The notes beneath the pieces were generated by a model that worked only from the letters and a program-made list of their open reading frames with translations, was not told where the DNA came from and did not search any database. A DNA stretch of 64,000 bases from Bombardia bombarda (taxonomy: Eukaryota > Ascomycota > Sordariomycetes > Sordariales > Lasiosphaeriaceae), in the NCBI GenBank assembly GCA_030512295.1, contig JAULSR010000001.1, positions 2,937,001-3,001,000 of the forward strand, given 5' to 3'. The position numbers and the translations under genes are program-made. This document shows, one piece after another, positions 51,606 to 62,980 of the stretch. Position 1 is the first letter of the stretch, and each line of letters begins with the position of its first letter.

Positions 51606-52592
51606 CTAAATCATCGGCGCTGTATCCATCGGGGCAGCCGGCGCCGCCACGGGCTGCGGATTCGTGAGCTGCGTGATCTTGTTCACATAGGCCACCGTCT
51701 GCCTGTTCAGCATCTCCACCTGCCGCCGTAGCTCCTCGTTCTCCTGCCGCACCCTCTTGAGCTCATCACGCAGCTCAGCTTCTGCTCCTCCTCCCGGCTG
51801 CTCGTGCTCGCGCTTGCGCTTCTGCCCGACGACGGCGGCCGTGTCGCTTGCCGCCTCGTCCGTCTCGCCCTCGGCTCCTCCGCCGTTGGATGCGCCGCCG
51901 TTGAACATGTGCACTCGGCGCATGTGCTCGTTGAGATTCTCGAGCCGCGAGAAGCCCTTGCCGCTGTGCCGCTTGCAATTAACGTACGGACAGTTGAACG
52001 AGTTCTTTGGCCCGCCGTGCTTGTTGTGCACTTCTCGTTCGTGCCTCAGCAGCCCGCCTGAGTAGGTAAACCCGGGAAGCTTCTCACATCCCTCGACAGC
52101 ACATTTATACGGCCGGTCGTGCTTGTCCATGTGTTTGCTTTGATAATTATTAGTTCCAGAACGGGGGGAATGGGGATGAGGTAGGGGGTAAAGCACTTAC
52201 TTCCACTCGCACTTCCGGCTAAACACTCTTATGTCTTCATTGCATCCCGACCAGAGACATATGAACTTGCCCTCCGTATTCTTGGTCACCTCGCGGTCCG
52301 GCTTCGGGATGGCCTTGATGCGCTGGGGTGTAGTCGCGGCTGGCGAGTCCTCCTTTGGGGGCGACGGCGGCACACCAAGATCGAGGCGCGTGTCACCCGC
52401 GTCGACGAACTGCGGGGGCGCATTAAATGTGGCTATGGTGGCCAGGTTGTTGACGACAGAGTCGTTGGGGTCCGTTGTGAAGCGCTCGACCTCGGGCGTT
52501 GGGTCGTGTTGGTGGTGATCATCGTCGAGGGGCGGGTAGAGGGCCGAGTCGCTGCCATCGTGGATGTACCGAGTCTCGTACGCGACGCTCAT
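51606..52592 (-). CDS. C2H2 zinc-finger protein with C-terminal coiled coil
   Basis: Two exons, 52592-52201 and 52137-51606, give 307 residues; the intron is 63 nt (donor GTAAGT, branch ACTAAT) and sits inside finger 1. Three consecutive C2H2 fingers occupy about residues 115-210: CLWSGC...HMDKH, CAVEGC...HEREVH and CPYVNC...HMRRVH. They are followed by a basic KRKREHE cluster, probably a nuclear signal, and a heptad-like segment ELKRVRQENEELRRQVEMLN that should form a dimerising coiled coil. The N-terminal 110 residues are acidic and Pro-rich, plausibly an activation region. The frame continues upstream of 52592, but the nearest in-frame upstream start-like codon is GTG, so the ATG with context CACAATGA was chosen. 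A DNA-binding regulator is likely; targets are unknown. Confidence 0.85.
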
Positions 52593-52756
52593 TGTGGGAG
52601 CGGGCGCGTCGCCGTATGCGACGCCAAACTCCGATCCTCCAGTTCGGAGGAGCGATAGTATGACTTGATGAGACAGTCTTCTGCTTGCAAAAGGGTCGAA
52701 GCCAGCAGGGGGGATATGTGATGTCCAAGATATTGCCACGCCTCAAGGAGATGTAC

Positions 52757-52789
52757 GCAAAGGGCAAGGTGCAAAGGGCAAGGTGCAAA
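52757..52789. repeat. 14-bp tandem repeat upstream of the zinc-finger gene
   Basis: GCAAAGGGCAAGGT occurs twice in tandem with a partial third copy, about 165-200 bases upstream of the zinc-finger ATG. The position would suit a repeated regulator site, but slippage alone can explain it. Confidence 0.8.
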
Positions 52790-52914
52790 CAGTAGGTAGT
52801 ACAGGAATATGGCTGATCCAACGCCTGGGGCGACGAGGACCACAGCTTCTGCGAAGCGCCGGGACCGGGACAAGTCTTTAACTATCGGGAAAGGGTCCGT
52901 ATCGACCTATCAAG

Positions 52915-52946
52915 GTGGGCGTCGTAGTGGGCGTCGTAGTGGGCGT
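52915..52946. repeat. 12-bp tandem repeat (GTGGGCGTCGTA), 2.7 copies
   Basis: Nearly three identical units about 325-355 bases upstream of the zinc-finger ATG. The GTGGGCG core, seen three times, resembles GC-rich C2H2 zinc-finger binding sites, so autoregulation is conceivable but untested. Confidence 0.75.
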
Positions 52947-55490
52947 GGGCAGCAGCAGGAGCGTCGTCGCGAGTTTTGCCTGAAAACTGAGGTGTAGAGT
53001 GTTTTGCTGCCAAATGGCAAACAGGCAGCAAATGCTAAGCCCGTGGGCCGTGGCGCAGTGGGCCTGGGCTTTTGTGGGGCGGGCGGGGGGTAAGGGCCCA
53101 CTGCCAGCTTTGCCGGGCAAACACGTGACTTGGTCGAATCGAGGTGAACGGTGGAACCTAAGTTGGGGTGGTGACGGTGTTGGTGGTGGTGTGCGAGGTG
53201 GTGGAACGTGCTTCAGGCGCGCACCTACGGTAGCGATACATCTAGTTCAACACGTTTGTGCGGATTAACTATCTTGTCAATACCGAGTAGTATGGTCGCT
53301 TGGGACGAAACTTCTTATCCCAACGTCGGTCAGATGGGCTACAGGGCTATTAGTATTATTTTTGGGGGTGGTTCGGGCGCACGAGATGACTCGTTGACAG
53401 CTGCCCGACCTGACCGTGACACCAACGCCGTGGGGAAAACGAGGCAGCCATACGGGTGCAGTGCAGCGAGTGGCCAAATGACTCACCCCAGCGAATGTGC
53501 AGGGCCGGCAAGGTAGGCAAGGCTGCCGTCCACCGTCTTCGCACTGCAACCCATAAAGGTCGCGTCAACGCGCCCGGTAGCGACGTGTAAGAAGGTAGCT
53601 CTGCACCATCCATCGTCAGCCTTCTTGTCTCTGCTCCCAGCTGGTATTTGGGAGGCAACCCATCCATCCCCAGACCCGACCAGATCTGGACAAACCTCGC
53701 CAAGGCATTCCGGGGCACAGCACACCCCAAGGTGATTTGATCGTCCTTCCTGGCAGACACTGATGATATTCCATGAACCGTTCGATACCTCGTCGGTATT
53801 GACAAGTAGGTAAGGTAGGTAAGGTAATATTGGTGGCTCAGACTGTCGTCCCGAGATTGCGACAAGAGTTCCATTTCGCGACTTCCCATGCTCACATCAA
53901 CTAAGCTCAAGCTCGGACTCGCCACCACGCGCCGAATTCCTAGGCTGCCACTGCCACCACTGCCACTTCCGGAATGCTGCCGCGTTTATTAAGCCTGAGA
54001 GGCACCTGTCGGGATTAGCTTTCTCTTGCAAGAGGATTTCTGAGTCTTCGGCCTGTCAGACTCAAGGCATTCCTCCATGGTGGTCGGTTACAAAGAAAGA
54101 CACAAGACCGTCTTGCTCGCTGTCTGGTCACCCGTGCCTTGGGGACTTGCAACAATAACATGCGAAATGTCAACATGTCACGCTTTTGTGAAAAGGGGAG
54201 ATGCGCGTGTCAAGAGCAGAAAGTGGAATACATACCACGCCAACTCTCTGTGAATGTCGACCTCGATACATGTATTAATGCCTTCCGATTCCAGGTTGTG
54301 TTCCGTGATTGGCGCACTTGCGCTTAGTGAGTCAGTCACGAGAGTCATCGATCCTTCCTGAGGTTGCTCTGTAAGATATTATCATAGTGCTCGCCCATGA
54401 TGAGATGAAGGTCATGGTAACTAGAAGTATACGCGCTTGCGTAACCTGAATAACCAACGCGTCGTGTTAGAATGCAAACTTGAGCTCCAAGATCTTGCCT
54501 AGCCTTTATTCGGAGCCTAGTCTGTGACGAATATGAAGTTTGTTGTTCGACATCCGCTTCACGTGATATCGAGCCAATATGTATTATTGAGTGCCTGGAG
54601 GTTTGCAGGTTGTGTAGAGTTGGGAGCCTGCGGTTACAATGTGCAACAAGAGGCGTGGGTCTCATCACGACCAGCCATAGGTTTCGCCATCCTATTCGGT
54701 GTTTGTTGGTTTGACAAGTGCTGGGATGATTGGCCGTGAATAAGTTTCTGAGGAAAAGAGAGAATTTTCAAGGCTTTGAGGTTGCACGGTCGCTAGGTTT
54801 GTTGCTTCCTCACTTTTTCCTTAGGCAATGAGGCATCCAGACTTTTCGCAGACAGCTACCTGAGGTACATGCTTCTTTTGACGACCCCCACCGACGACAT
54901 TCCAACTTCAACCTCAAGCATCTACCTGTGTGTGCAGTTTTGTAAAATCTCCAAAATAAAAGTTGAATATTCCATGTTCGGAAAGCAGTCGATTAGAAGA
55001 TCTTCTTTCGATTTCAAATGCATACCACAAGGACCACTTGAGATTCTGACGAGTTCACAGCTTTGATGAGGTACTTGGGCAAAGCTGTTGTCCCAAGCCA
55101 GGCTGGTAGAAATGGCAACAATAAGGCACCAGCAAAGCAACCATTTTTGGAAACTCGGCCCCAATCAAGCAGCATAGCTAGCCTCGGCATTTGTAATCCT
55201 GCTAAAATGAGACTTTATCTCTACTGTTGCCGTAATACCAGATGATTAGATTACCCAATACGCACCTCTAGACTGAAACTGGCATCAGCGTCATCTCCGT
55301 CCCCGCTCACTAACTACTGTTATCTTACTAAGGCACGCAGTCGGATAACGGATCGGTATGCGCTTTCGCAATCTTGACTTATAACTACGCGGAGCCAGTT
55401 ATAATGTGCGCCGAGACCGCAGCTAACCGCCCCAATGAGGGGCTCGACGATCTCTCTATCAACAGACTGGACTATCGAGGTCATGGAAAC

Positions 55491-55498
55491 TATATAAG
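55491..55498 (+). promoter_or_regulatory. TATA box candidate for ACC deaminase
   Basis: TATATAAG lies 94 bases before the ATG at 55592, a suitable distance for a fungal core promoter with a short leader. TATA promoters are often inducible. Confidence 0.5.
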
Positions 55499-55591
55499 GG
55501 CTTCTCGAAGCAGTAGTATTGCCTTTTCGAAATGGCCTTGCACATCCAGTAACAATACCATCCCTACAAGACCAGAGAATCATCTTCCATA

Positions 55592-56715
55592 ATGGCCGGC
55601 CTTCAGCTACCCGAACCGTTCGCGAGCATCCCTCGAGAGACACTCACGTTTGGCTTCTCCCCGATCCAACACCTGCCCCGCATATCGCAGGCTCTCGGGG
55701 GCCGGGTCAACGTCTACGCCAAACGTGAGGACTGCAACTCCGGGCTTGCCTATGGGGGAAACAAGACTCGAAAGCTAGAGTGAGTGAGAGCTACGCCGCA
55801 GCGTACATCCCCCCCAATGCCAAGAAATCACAGCGTATCTGACCATTAGGTGACAGATACCTCATCCCCGAGGCACTCGCCCAGGGCTGCGACACGCTCG
55901 TTAGCATCGGCGGCGTCCAGTCCAACCACACCCGCCAGGTCGCGGCGGTAGCAACCAAGATGGGGCTCAAGGCTGCCCTCGTGCAGGAGCATTGGGTCGA
56001 CTGGACCGACCCGGGCTACGAGGCCGTCGGCAACATCCAGCTGTCGAGGCTCATGGGCGCCGACGTCCGGCTCGACCCGTCCACCTTTGGCATCGAGCAC
56101 AAGCCGACCCTGGCCCAGCTCAAGGAGGAGCTCGCCGCCGCCGGGTCCAAGCCGTACTACATCCCCGCCGGCGCGTCCGACCACCCACTAGGGGGACTTG
56201 GTTTCGCGCGCTGGGCGCTGGAGGTGGAGGCGCAGGAGAAGGAGCTGGGCGTGTTCTTCGACACGATTATTGTCTGCGCCGTCACGGGGTCGACCATGGC
56301 GGGCATGGTCGCGGGGTTCAAGCTGGCCGAGAAGAAGCTGGGCTCGCGTGCGCGCAAGGTGGTGGGCATTGACGCCTCGGCCAAGGTGGAGCAGACGTTT
56401 GCGCAGGTGCTGCGCATCGCCAAGCAGACGGCGGCCAAGATCGGGCTGCACGAGGACGACATCACGGCAGCTGATATCATTCTCGACGACCGGTACCATG
56501 CTGGTGTCTATGGTATTCCTGATGAGAAGACCATCGAGGCCATGAAGTTTGGGGCTGAGACCGAGGCCTTCATCACTGATCCTGTCTATGAGGGAAAGAG
56601 CCTGGCGGGCATGATGGATATGATTAGGAAGGGGGAGATCCCGACGGGCAGCAGCACGCTGTATGCACACCTCGGTGGACAGCTTGCGCTAAATGCGTAC
56701 TCCACACTCGGGTAG
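55592..56715 (+). CDS. acdS: 1-aminocyclopropane-1-carboxylate (ACC) deaminase
   Basis: A PLP enzyme that splits ACC, the precursor of the plant hormone ethylene, into 2-oxobutanoate and ammonia. Two exons, 55592-55779 and 55857-56715 (77-nt intron, donor GTGAGT), give 348 residues; bacterial enzymes have about 338. PLP Lys58 in GGNKTRK, Ser85 in QSNHTR, Tyr281, Tyr307, Glu308 in VYEGKS and Leu335 in HLGG match, at identical spacing, the known Pseudomonas residues Lys51, Ser78, Tyr268, Tyr294, Glu295 and Leu322. The Glu/Leu pair separates true ACC deaminases from D-cysteine desulfhydrases, which have Ser/Thr there. Fungal ACC deaminases are found in plant-associated and soil ascomycetes. The start follows a CA-rich leader and a TATA box. 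The Dal5-type transporter follows 792 bases downstream. Cytosolic. Confidence 0.95.
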
Positions 56716-57507
56716 CATGAAGTCTGTCTTGCAGTGGTGCACCACCTAGATGGGTAATTACCGAGGACAGCTCACCTCTGTACCTAAAGTCGCATGAAGA
56801 ATCGAGTTGTTAGTCATTTATGTCGAGTCGGTGGGTGCAATTGTCCGGCTGTTGATGATTGGTTTTCTCCATTAGTGACCTGAGAATGACAAGTATACTA
56901 GCAGGCAGAATGTATGTACAAATGAAGTCGACAATCGAAAATAAAAAAACCGCGAATTGGTCTCTCAAGTTCTGAACGAGTGAAGTGATTGAGGGAAACC
57001 CCGAAATCTTTGGATAACAGCACATGGGGGACGATAATGAGAGAATAGTGGGTCACCTCAGGACTAAAGGCGCCACACAGGGAAAGAGTCACTGAGCATG
57101 GCAGCAAGTTGTTGAGCAAATTAAAATTCGTTGGCCGCTCGAAAACCAGGAAGCCGAAGAGCTCTTTCCCGCTTTGGGAGAACCCACAGGTTACAATCGC
57201 GATTGATTACGAGAGATAAATTCTCTCCTCAACTTTTTTTGAGGGGGTAGTTTTCAGTTTTCACACGCTCCCCCTCTTCCACCATTACTTCTCTTCACCT
57301 TCACCTTTATCTTCACCTCCTCCTCCTGGTTCACATAACTTTTAGATATTCTTACCCTACCCCAGCCCTGGCCCAAAACTACCTTTCCTAAATTCACTGT
57401 ATAAGTCATCTCACTCAACCTACCTATAATATCCCCAGTGTCTAGCAACATCTTTGAGGCCAGAAAAAGACTATTAGCACGCGCTTCCATTGCTTCTCAG
57501 TCCGAGT
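56716..57507. promoter_or_regulatory. promoter region of the Dal5-type transporter with GATA sites
   Basis: GATAA occurs at 57,013-57,017 and 57,033-57,037, AGATAA at 57,214-57,219 and its reverse TTATCT at 57,307-57,312. GATA factors of the AreA/NIT2 type bind such HGATAR sites and switch on nitrogen-scavenging genes. A long CT-rich leader (about 57,270-57,480) precedes the ATG. No gene was seen. Confidence 0.45.
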
Positions 57508-59237
57508 ATGGCCCAGAGGGCGGCAGGACATGCGCCATTGGTCATGGGCCAGGGCAAGGTCGTGGGGAAGGACCCCTCCTCGACAGATATCGATGTCGTC
57601 TCCAATGACATAACGACGACACGTCAAGAAGAGGAGGGTCTTGAACCAATCGAGGACTACGACATCGAGACAGTCGAGGCAGTCTACCGCAAGCTCGACG
57701 TCCGCATCATCCCGGCCTTCTGGATCCTCTACTTCCTCTGCTCCGCCATCCGCTCCAACATCGGCATCGCCCAGACCATGAACCGTGACGTCGGCCACGA
57801 CCTCGTCACCGTCCTCGGCCTGACCGCCCGCGACACGTCTACTGCCCTGGCGCTCTTCTACGTCTCCTACGTCATCTTCGACCTGCCCTCCAACCTCATC
57901 ATGAGCCGGCTGAGCCCGCGCGTCTGGATGGCCCGCATCGTCTTCGCCGTGGGCATCATCGGCGCCTGCTTCACCGCGGTGCAGAGCCCCTGGAGCGTCA
58001 AGCTGCTGCGCTTTTTGTTGGGTGTGGTCATCGCCGGCATGTGGCCCGGCATGGCGTACTACCTGACGCTGTTCTACCCACCCTCGCGCACGGGCAAGCG
58101 CATCGGCATGTACTTCACCGCGTCGCAGGTCTCGGCTGCGGTTGTTGGGCTGGTCTCGGCTGGGTTCCAGCAGATGGATGGGATCGGTGGCTTGGTTGGC
58201 TTCCGGTGGATGTTCCTCGTGTACGGCCTCTTGGCTGTTGTTCTGGGCGTCGTGCTGCTCTTGTGGCTGCCCGATCGGCCGTTGGCGCCAGGCGAGACGC
58301 GGGTGCGGAGCAAATGGACAAAGTGGCTGCCGACCAGCCCCGAAGCGCTCACCGGCAAGGATGCGGTGGTGCATTATCACGATCTGAGAAGGGTCTACCA
58401 CACGCGGCCCTGGAATCTGAGGGACCTGTGGTATGTGCTGATTGACTGGCGCCTGTGGCCGTTGGTGTTGATGTATTTTGGAGTCGTGGGTGTCGGGATT
58501 GGCACGCAGCTGTATGGGAACGTCATCATCGCCTCGATCAACCCCCAATTTACCGGTGTGCAAGTCAGTTTGCTGTTTGCGCCGATATGGATGGTGAGTG
58601 ATGTTCTTCTGGCATGCCCCTATTTTGCTGAGTGGCTTGCTGACAATCTTACTAGATGGACTTTTGCGCAATCCTCCTGGTAACACCTATCTCAGATAGG
58701 TTCCACCAACACCGGGCTCTGTTCTTCTCCGCTGCCGTATGTATCCAGATTGCCGGCTTGCTCACCGTGACCTTCGCTCTCACAAACTCATGGGCAAGAT
58801 ATGGCGGTCTTCTGATGATTGGATTTGGACTCGGGCCCACTGTCCCCATCTGCATGACATGGACGAACGAGATATTCCAGAAGCGCCATCGTGAGGTCGG
58901 TGTTGCTGCTGCATCTGCTCTGGTTTCGGGATTGGGAAACCTGGGGAGCATTACGACTACCTATGCGCTGTACACGGGATGGCCTGAGGATGCCGCCAAG
59001 GGGCCGCACCAATACCGACGAAGCAACTTCACCATGATCGGAATCCTTTGCCTCAGTATCGCTGGCAGCATCGTCATGACCGTTCTGTTGAAGATCTTTG
59101 GGAACGAGCCCAGCAAGAAGATTGCCAACTACGGGGACTCATCAGCAGACTCGGCAGAAGAATTTCAGGACGGCGCCGCTCGCCGCGAGGCCCAACAGCG
59201 AGGCTTCGGGCGCATGTGGTGGAGCAAATCAACTTAA
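57508..59237 (+). CDS. MFS transporter, anion:cation symporter (Dal5/allantoate permease) family
   Basis: Plasma-membrane permease of the ACS family, whose fungal members import allantoate, ureidosuccinate, nicotinate, pantothenate and similar carboxylates with protons. Two exons, 57508-58593 and 58656-59237 (62-nt intron, donor GTGAGT), give 555 residues. After a hydrophilic N-terminus of about 60 residues, RKLDVRIIPAFWILYFLC begins TM1. About twelve membrane segments follow, with family motifs LFYVSYVIFDLPSNLIMSR, FLLGVVIAGMWPGMAYYLT and FYPPSRTGKRIGMYFT. A long central loop separates the two halves, and the C-terminal tail is hydrophilic. The frame begins slightly upstream but the first true ATG is 57508. 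The substrate cannot be read from sequence. The neighbouring ACC deaminase and upstream GATA sites fit a role in using an unusual nitrogen source. Confidence 0.9.
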
Positions 59238-61320
59238 TATTCTCTTGCAAATGAGAGGGGGCCAGCCCTTTGAGGGTCGGTAGAGGAGGGAGAGACGACA
59301 CGATCAGCAGGCGGTCCACTAACAATCAATCATCACCGCGAATTCAGGCCAGCTACCTACGGAGGCACAGAATTGGCTTCTTTCACTCAGAGGGGTTAAC
59401 TTTCTGTTGCTTCACAACAGTTTTACTTCACGACATTCATTTAACGAACGACGACACTGTTCAGCTTATGTCAGTACGCATACTGGAAATACTCTCTACG
59501 TTGATACATCCAAACGGCATTTACATAGTATGCATTTTTCACGCGAGGAAAGTCGCACATGCTCCCCTTCTGCTCCGTCTTTGGAATGGAGAGGGAGACT
59601 GTGTATGGCCCCTCAGTCGTTGAGGCTAGATTCCTCGACAGCAACAGTGCCGATACGCCATTGCTGAGAAAGCATTCATACCGGCAAATCCGCGGCAAGG
59701 ACCCAAGCGACAATGCCCATGCGCTATCGCCTTGGGTCCAGCTAGTGGTAGTTTAGACGGTGGTGAAGGAAAAGGGGACGGCTATTTGGGGGGTTTCTTT
59801 TTCTGTTTTGGCTTTTCATTGCGTCTTGCTTTTGCTTATGATACCCCATCTGTGTTCAGATACGCTGTTATGTCTCGAGGTCACGGCCACTCGACAGCGA
59901 AAGTGCTATTACGCCATCGTTGCACGGCGTATTACAAACCGGGACGAGGCCGGCGACAATGCCTTTTGCGCTATCGCAGGGCCAGTCTCGTGGGCGGTTG
60001 TTGATGTTGTTTTCATTTATCTTCATAGGAGAATCCACATCTTTCTTCCTGTTTCTGGAGAAGGGGGGATAAGAAAGTACCTAAGGTATTGTGGCGGTAA
60101 GGGTTGACAGTCGCTCGTTGGTCAGTGCCATAGGCAATTATGACCGAATCAAGTCAACGTTATCCTCAATGTCTATACTTCTGTGACATGTTCATCGTGT
60201 ACGTTTTTATCGGATAGAATGATTCGTGACAGAGATCAGATTAGAACAATCGTCTCGTTTAAGCAGTGAACATAACGCGCTCACAGGATCTGATATCACT
60301 AGCAATGAAATCAAGCTTATCTCAACCACCGCCAGTTTATTATGATTGCCCCTCATCCGGAAGTATTTCATTATAAGACAAGACCTAAATAACCACGCTC
60401 TAGATCTCGCCAATTAGCGGTATCGCCTTTGAGCCTATATCAGACAGACTACCTACTTATATAGGACGGCGCCTCTGCCAAATTCTCTTTTCCCGGCTTT
60501 TCCGTGGGTCAATAGCTGCTAACGGCTTGGGTATTCGATTCAAAGCAAAAAGCAAACTATGGCAGACGTATCCTTATAGTGTTCTGACTAGCCGGATGGC
60601 CCGATGCGGTTGTTCATCGAATGCCAGTGCGTCGCACCTGCCTCGGTCCGGCATCTTAGTTACACCGAGTGTTGGGACACTAAGGGCAAACAGAGAGACG
60701 CAGAGACAAAAACACATGGAAATGAAGCCAGGCACCGAGAGAGCAAGAAACAAGCCAAGGCCAGAGGCAAAGAGGGCCGGCCAAACCCCATTATGGGCAC
60801 TAAAGGGGCTGTTTGGTTAGCCTAGAGTCTAACAGCAGTGATAAAACCCCTGAAATGAGAAAGCATATGTGCAAGACATCAGACTTTTTGAGAAGATTAA
60901 ATAACACGGTGTTTTTCAGCGCTCATCCCATACTGCAATGAGGAATGTGACCCCAAGGCAGTAAGATAGATGCTATGATGGCCCCGCGTGTGTCATCATG
61001 GTAATATGCAAGAAAGGAAAAAGAAACTGAAGTAAATGAAAATGACTTACCGAGACATAATATGGGGAGGTTGTTGGGCGTCCGTTTTACAGGATCTCTC
61101 TCGGCCTCCCCCTCTCCCCATAGCCAGCCATAGCAAAGGGGGTGCCAGCACAACCAACCGCCACGATTCTGGCGGCTGGCTGCAACTTTACGCGGTGGTT
61201 TATCCGCAGACAGGGCCGCTGCCGACCTGGGGGTCATTTCCCAGACCCCTCGGCACAGCAGCAACATTATGTCGTTGTTATCGTCTTCTCGCGGCGGCAG
61301 TAGCAGCAGCAGCATCAAGC
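59238..61320. other. intergenic, 2.1 kb between convergent genes
   Basis: Lies between the Dal5-type transporter (+) and RRP7 (-), which converge. Only short unrelated open frames are present; none over 100 codons shows any motif. Nothing else was recognised. Confidence 0.55.
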
Positions 61321-62313
61321 TCAAGCCTCGGGCACAAACTTGCCCCTCTGCTGGCGCATAGCAAACACCTTCTTCCTGTCCTCCTCGAAGCGCTGGAGCA
61401 GGTCGGCCTGCTCCTCCTTCTTGCGCTCCCTGCGCTGGAAGCGGTAGAAACTGACGTCCTCCTCCTTGCGCTTCTCCTCGCGCTCCACCATCTTCTTGCG
61501 CGCCTCCTCGGCCTCGTTCTTGCTCGCGGGCGCGTTCCTGCCGCCGCGCGTAACCGTAACGAAGCCGTCCTCGTCAGGCTCGTTGCGCAGGCGCTTGGCC
61601 ATGGCGGCCGCCTCTTGCTCCTTGCGCGCGAAGAGGGTGGAGAAGGCGTCGAGGGCGGCCTGCAGGGCGTCGCGGTCCGGGTACGAGAGCCGGCTGTGCG
61701 CCTTGAGCCAGACGGAGCCGAGACGTGGCACTGCTGCTGCGGACTGCTCAACGTTGTCGCCCCATGTGGGATATTTGTTGGTCCTGTGCAGCTTGGCGAT
61801 GGCCTTGAGGACTTGCTCGATGCTCTTCTCGTCGGCGAGCAATACCACGGCGGTGCCGCCGCTTCCGTGCAGCGGCCGCGTCCATGTGCTGGGGAGGCGG
61901 GCGGCCGCTTCTTCTTGTGCTCGCTCGGCGTCCTCGCCCTCGCCGCGCTTGCGCTTCTTTTGGCTGCTGGTGCTGCTGCTCAGTTGGGTTTGGTGGTGGG
62001 CGTGTAAGCGTGCGACCTGGGCGGGCTGGGCGTCTGCGAGAGACTCGGCACCCTTTCGGTCGTCCTCAAAAGTGGCGCTCTGGAAGCGGCCGGCACCGAC
62101 AAGGGCGGTGAAGATGCCGCGCAGGTGGAGCTCGGTGCTGTCGACGGGGACGTTTGTCAGGAATAGGCTCCTCGAGTTGTTTGCTGTGGGCACCTTGGGC
62201 GCGTTGCGGCGCACGTAGACATAGTGGATGGTGGTCCGGGGGAACGACGGCACTGGTGGTATAGAGATGGGCAGGACCGAAAAGTCGCCGAGCGTGGGCG
62301 GGATGGGGGCCAT
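61321..62313 (-). CDS. RRP7: ribosomal RNA-processing protein 7
   Basis: Rrp7 is a nucleolar component of the UTP-C module of the small-subunit processome, needed for 18S rRNA maturation. Intronless, 330 residues (yeast 297). The N-terminal 180 residues match the RRM-like fold region, with SRSLFLTNVPVDSTELHLR near residue 48 and a charged insertion with KKRKRGEGE near 117-125. DEDGFVTVTRGGR at about 243 and the C-terminal helical tail DVSFYRFQRRERKKEE...LLQRFEEDRKKV...FVPEA are the hallmark of the Rrp7 C-terminal domain. Translation starts at the first in-frame ATG (62313) and gives the usual N-terminus with GDFSVLPI. The gene is divergent from the right-edge MFS gene, 667 bases away. Confidence 0.93.
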   Translation of the reverse strand: MAPIPPTLGDFSVLPISIPPVPSFPRTTIHYVYVRRNAPKVPTANNSRSLFLTNVPVDSTELHLRGIFTALVGAGRFQSATFEDDRKGAESLADAQPAQVARLHAHHQTQLSSSTSSQKKRKRGEGEDAERAQEEAAARLPSTWTRPLHGSGGTAVVLLADEKSIEQVLKAIAKLHRTNKYPTWGDNVEQSAAAVPRLGSVWLKAHSRLSYPDRDALQAALDAFSTLFARKEQEAAAMAKRLRNEPDEDGFVTVTRGGRNAPASKNEAEEARKKMVEREEKRKEEDVSFYRFQRRERKKEEQADLLQRFEEDRKKVFAMRQQRGKFVPEA

Positions 62314-62980
62314 CGTGGTGTTTTGTTGCTGAATTAATTGGTTGTTGCTCTCTGTTGTTGCAGAAGACAGAAACGAACAATTGAAGAAATCCGCATGCCT
62401 TCAGAAACTTTCGGGGAAGCCCCACTCAGCCTTGCAGGACTAGCTGACGCTACGACCGGCGCTGGTTGGCTAGGCGTTTGCCTTACCGGTAGGTGTTACA
62501 CAGAGCAAGAGCAAGGCTATTGGTAATTGGTAAGGAAATTACGTTAATTTTACAGGCCTATCCCGATCGTTACCTGCAGCTCGCAACAAGGAGCAGATAG
62601 TAGGTAGGTAGCTAGCAAAACAGCCACAATGTCATAATCCTGTCCCAGAGCTAATGACGTCCACGATGCACTTTTTTTTATTTAGTTTTCTTGCCCTCTA
62701 TCTTTTAGTGATGTCTGCCTACACAAGAACCCCGATGCCGGACTAATAGGTGTACTGACCAATATCTACTATACCACTCCTGGATTATGGTCGTATTTGG
62801 ATGGTGGTTGGTGGTTGGTGGTTGGTGGTTGGGGGCTTCTAAGTCTAGGACTTTGACACACACCACCCTTCCTCTTTTTTTTCCCATCGAGCTACCGAAG
62901 CAATCGCATCAAAAATCTACACAGTAGTGCTACTATACAGGTGTTGTGTGACGTCGAAAAAGCCATACACTCTGTGAAAC
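62314..62980. promoter_or_regulatory. divergent promoter region RRP7 / MFS
   Basis: A 667-base spacer serving both genes. It holds a pyrimidine-rich segment near 62,670-62,705 and the TGGTTGG repeat listed separately. No gene was seen. Confidence 0.5.
62805..62832. repeat. 7-bp tandem repeat (TGGTTGG)4
   Basis: Four perfect units about 150-175 bases upstream of the MFS start. CCAACCA on the other strand. It could be a repeated regulator site or a slippage product. Confidence 0.85.

Larger units (their letters stand above)
52593..55591. promoter_or_regulatory. 3-kb divergent intergenic region
   Basis: Separates the zinc-finger gene (-) from ACC deaminase (+), so both promoters lie in it. Close to the zinc-finger start are two tandem repeats, listed separately. 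A TATA element sits near the ACC deaminase end. A 190-codon minus frame at 53,356-53,928 has no recognisable features and was not called. No RNA gene was seen. Confidence 0.5.

Noticed and set aside
53356..53928. 190-codon minus-strand frame in the zinc-finger/ACC deaminase spacer
   Set aside because: No domain, uneven composition and overlap with other frames; could not be supported as a gene.
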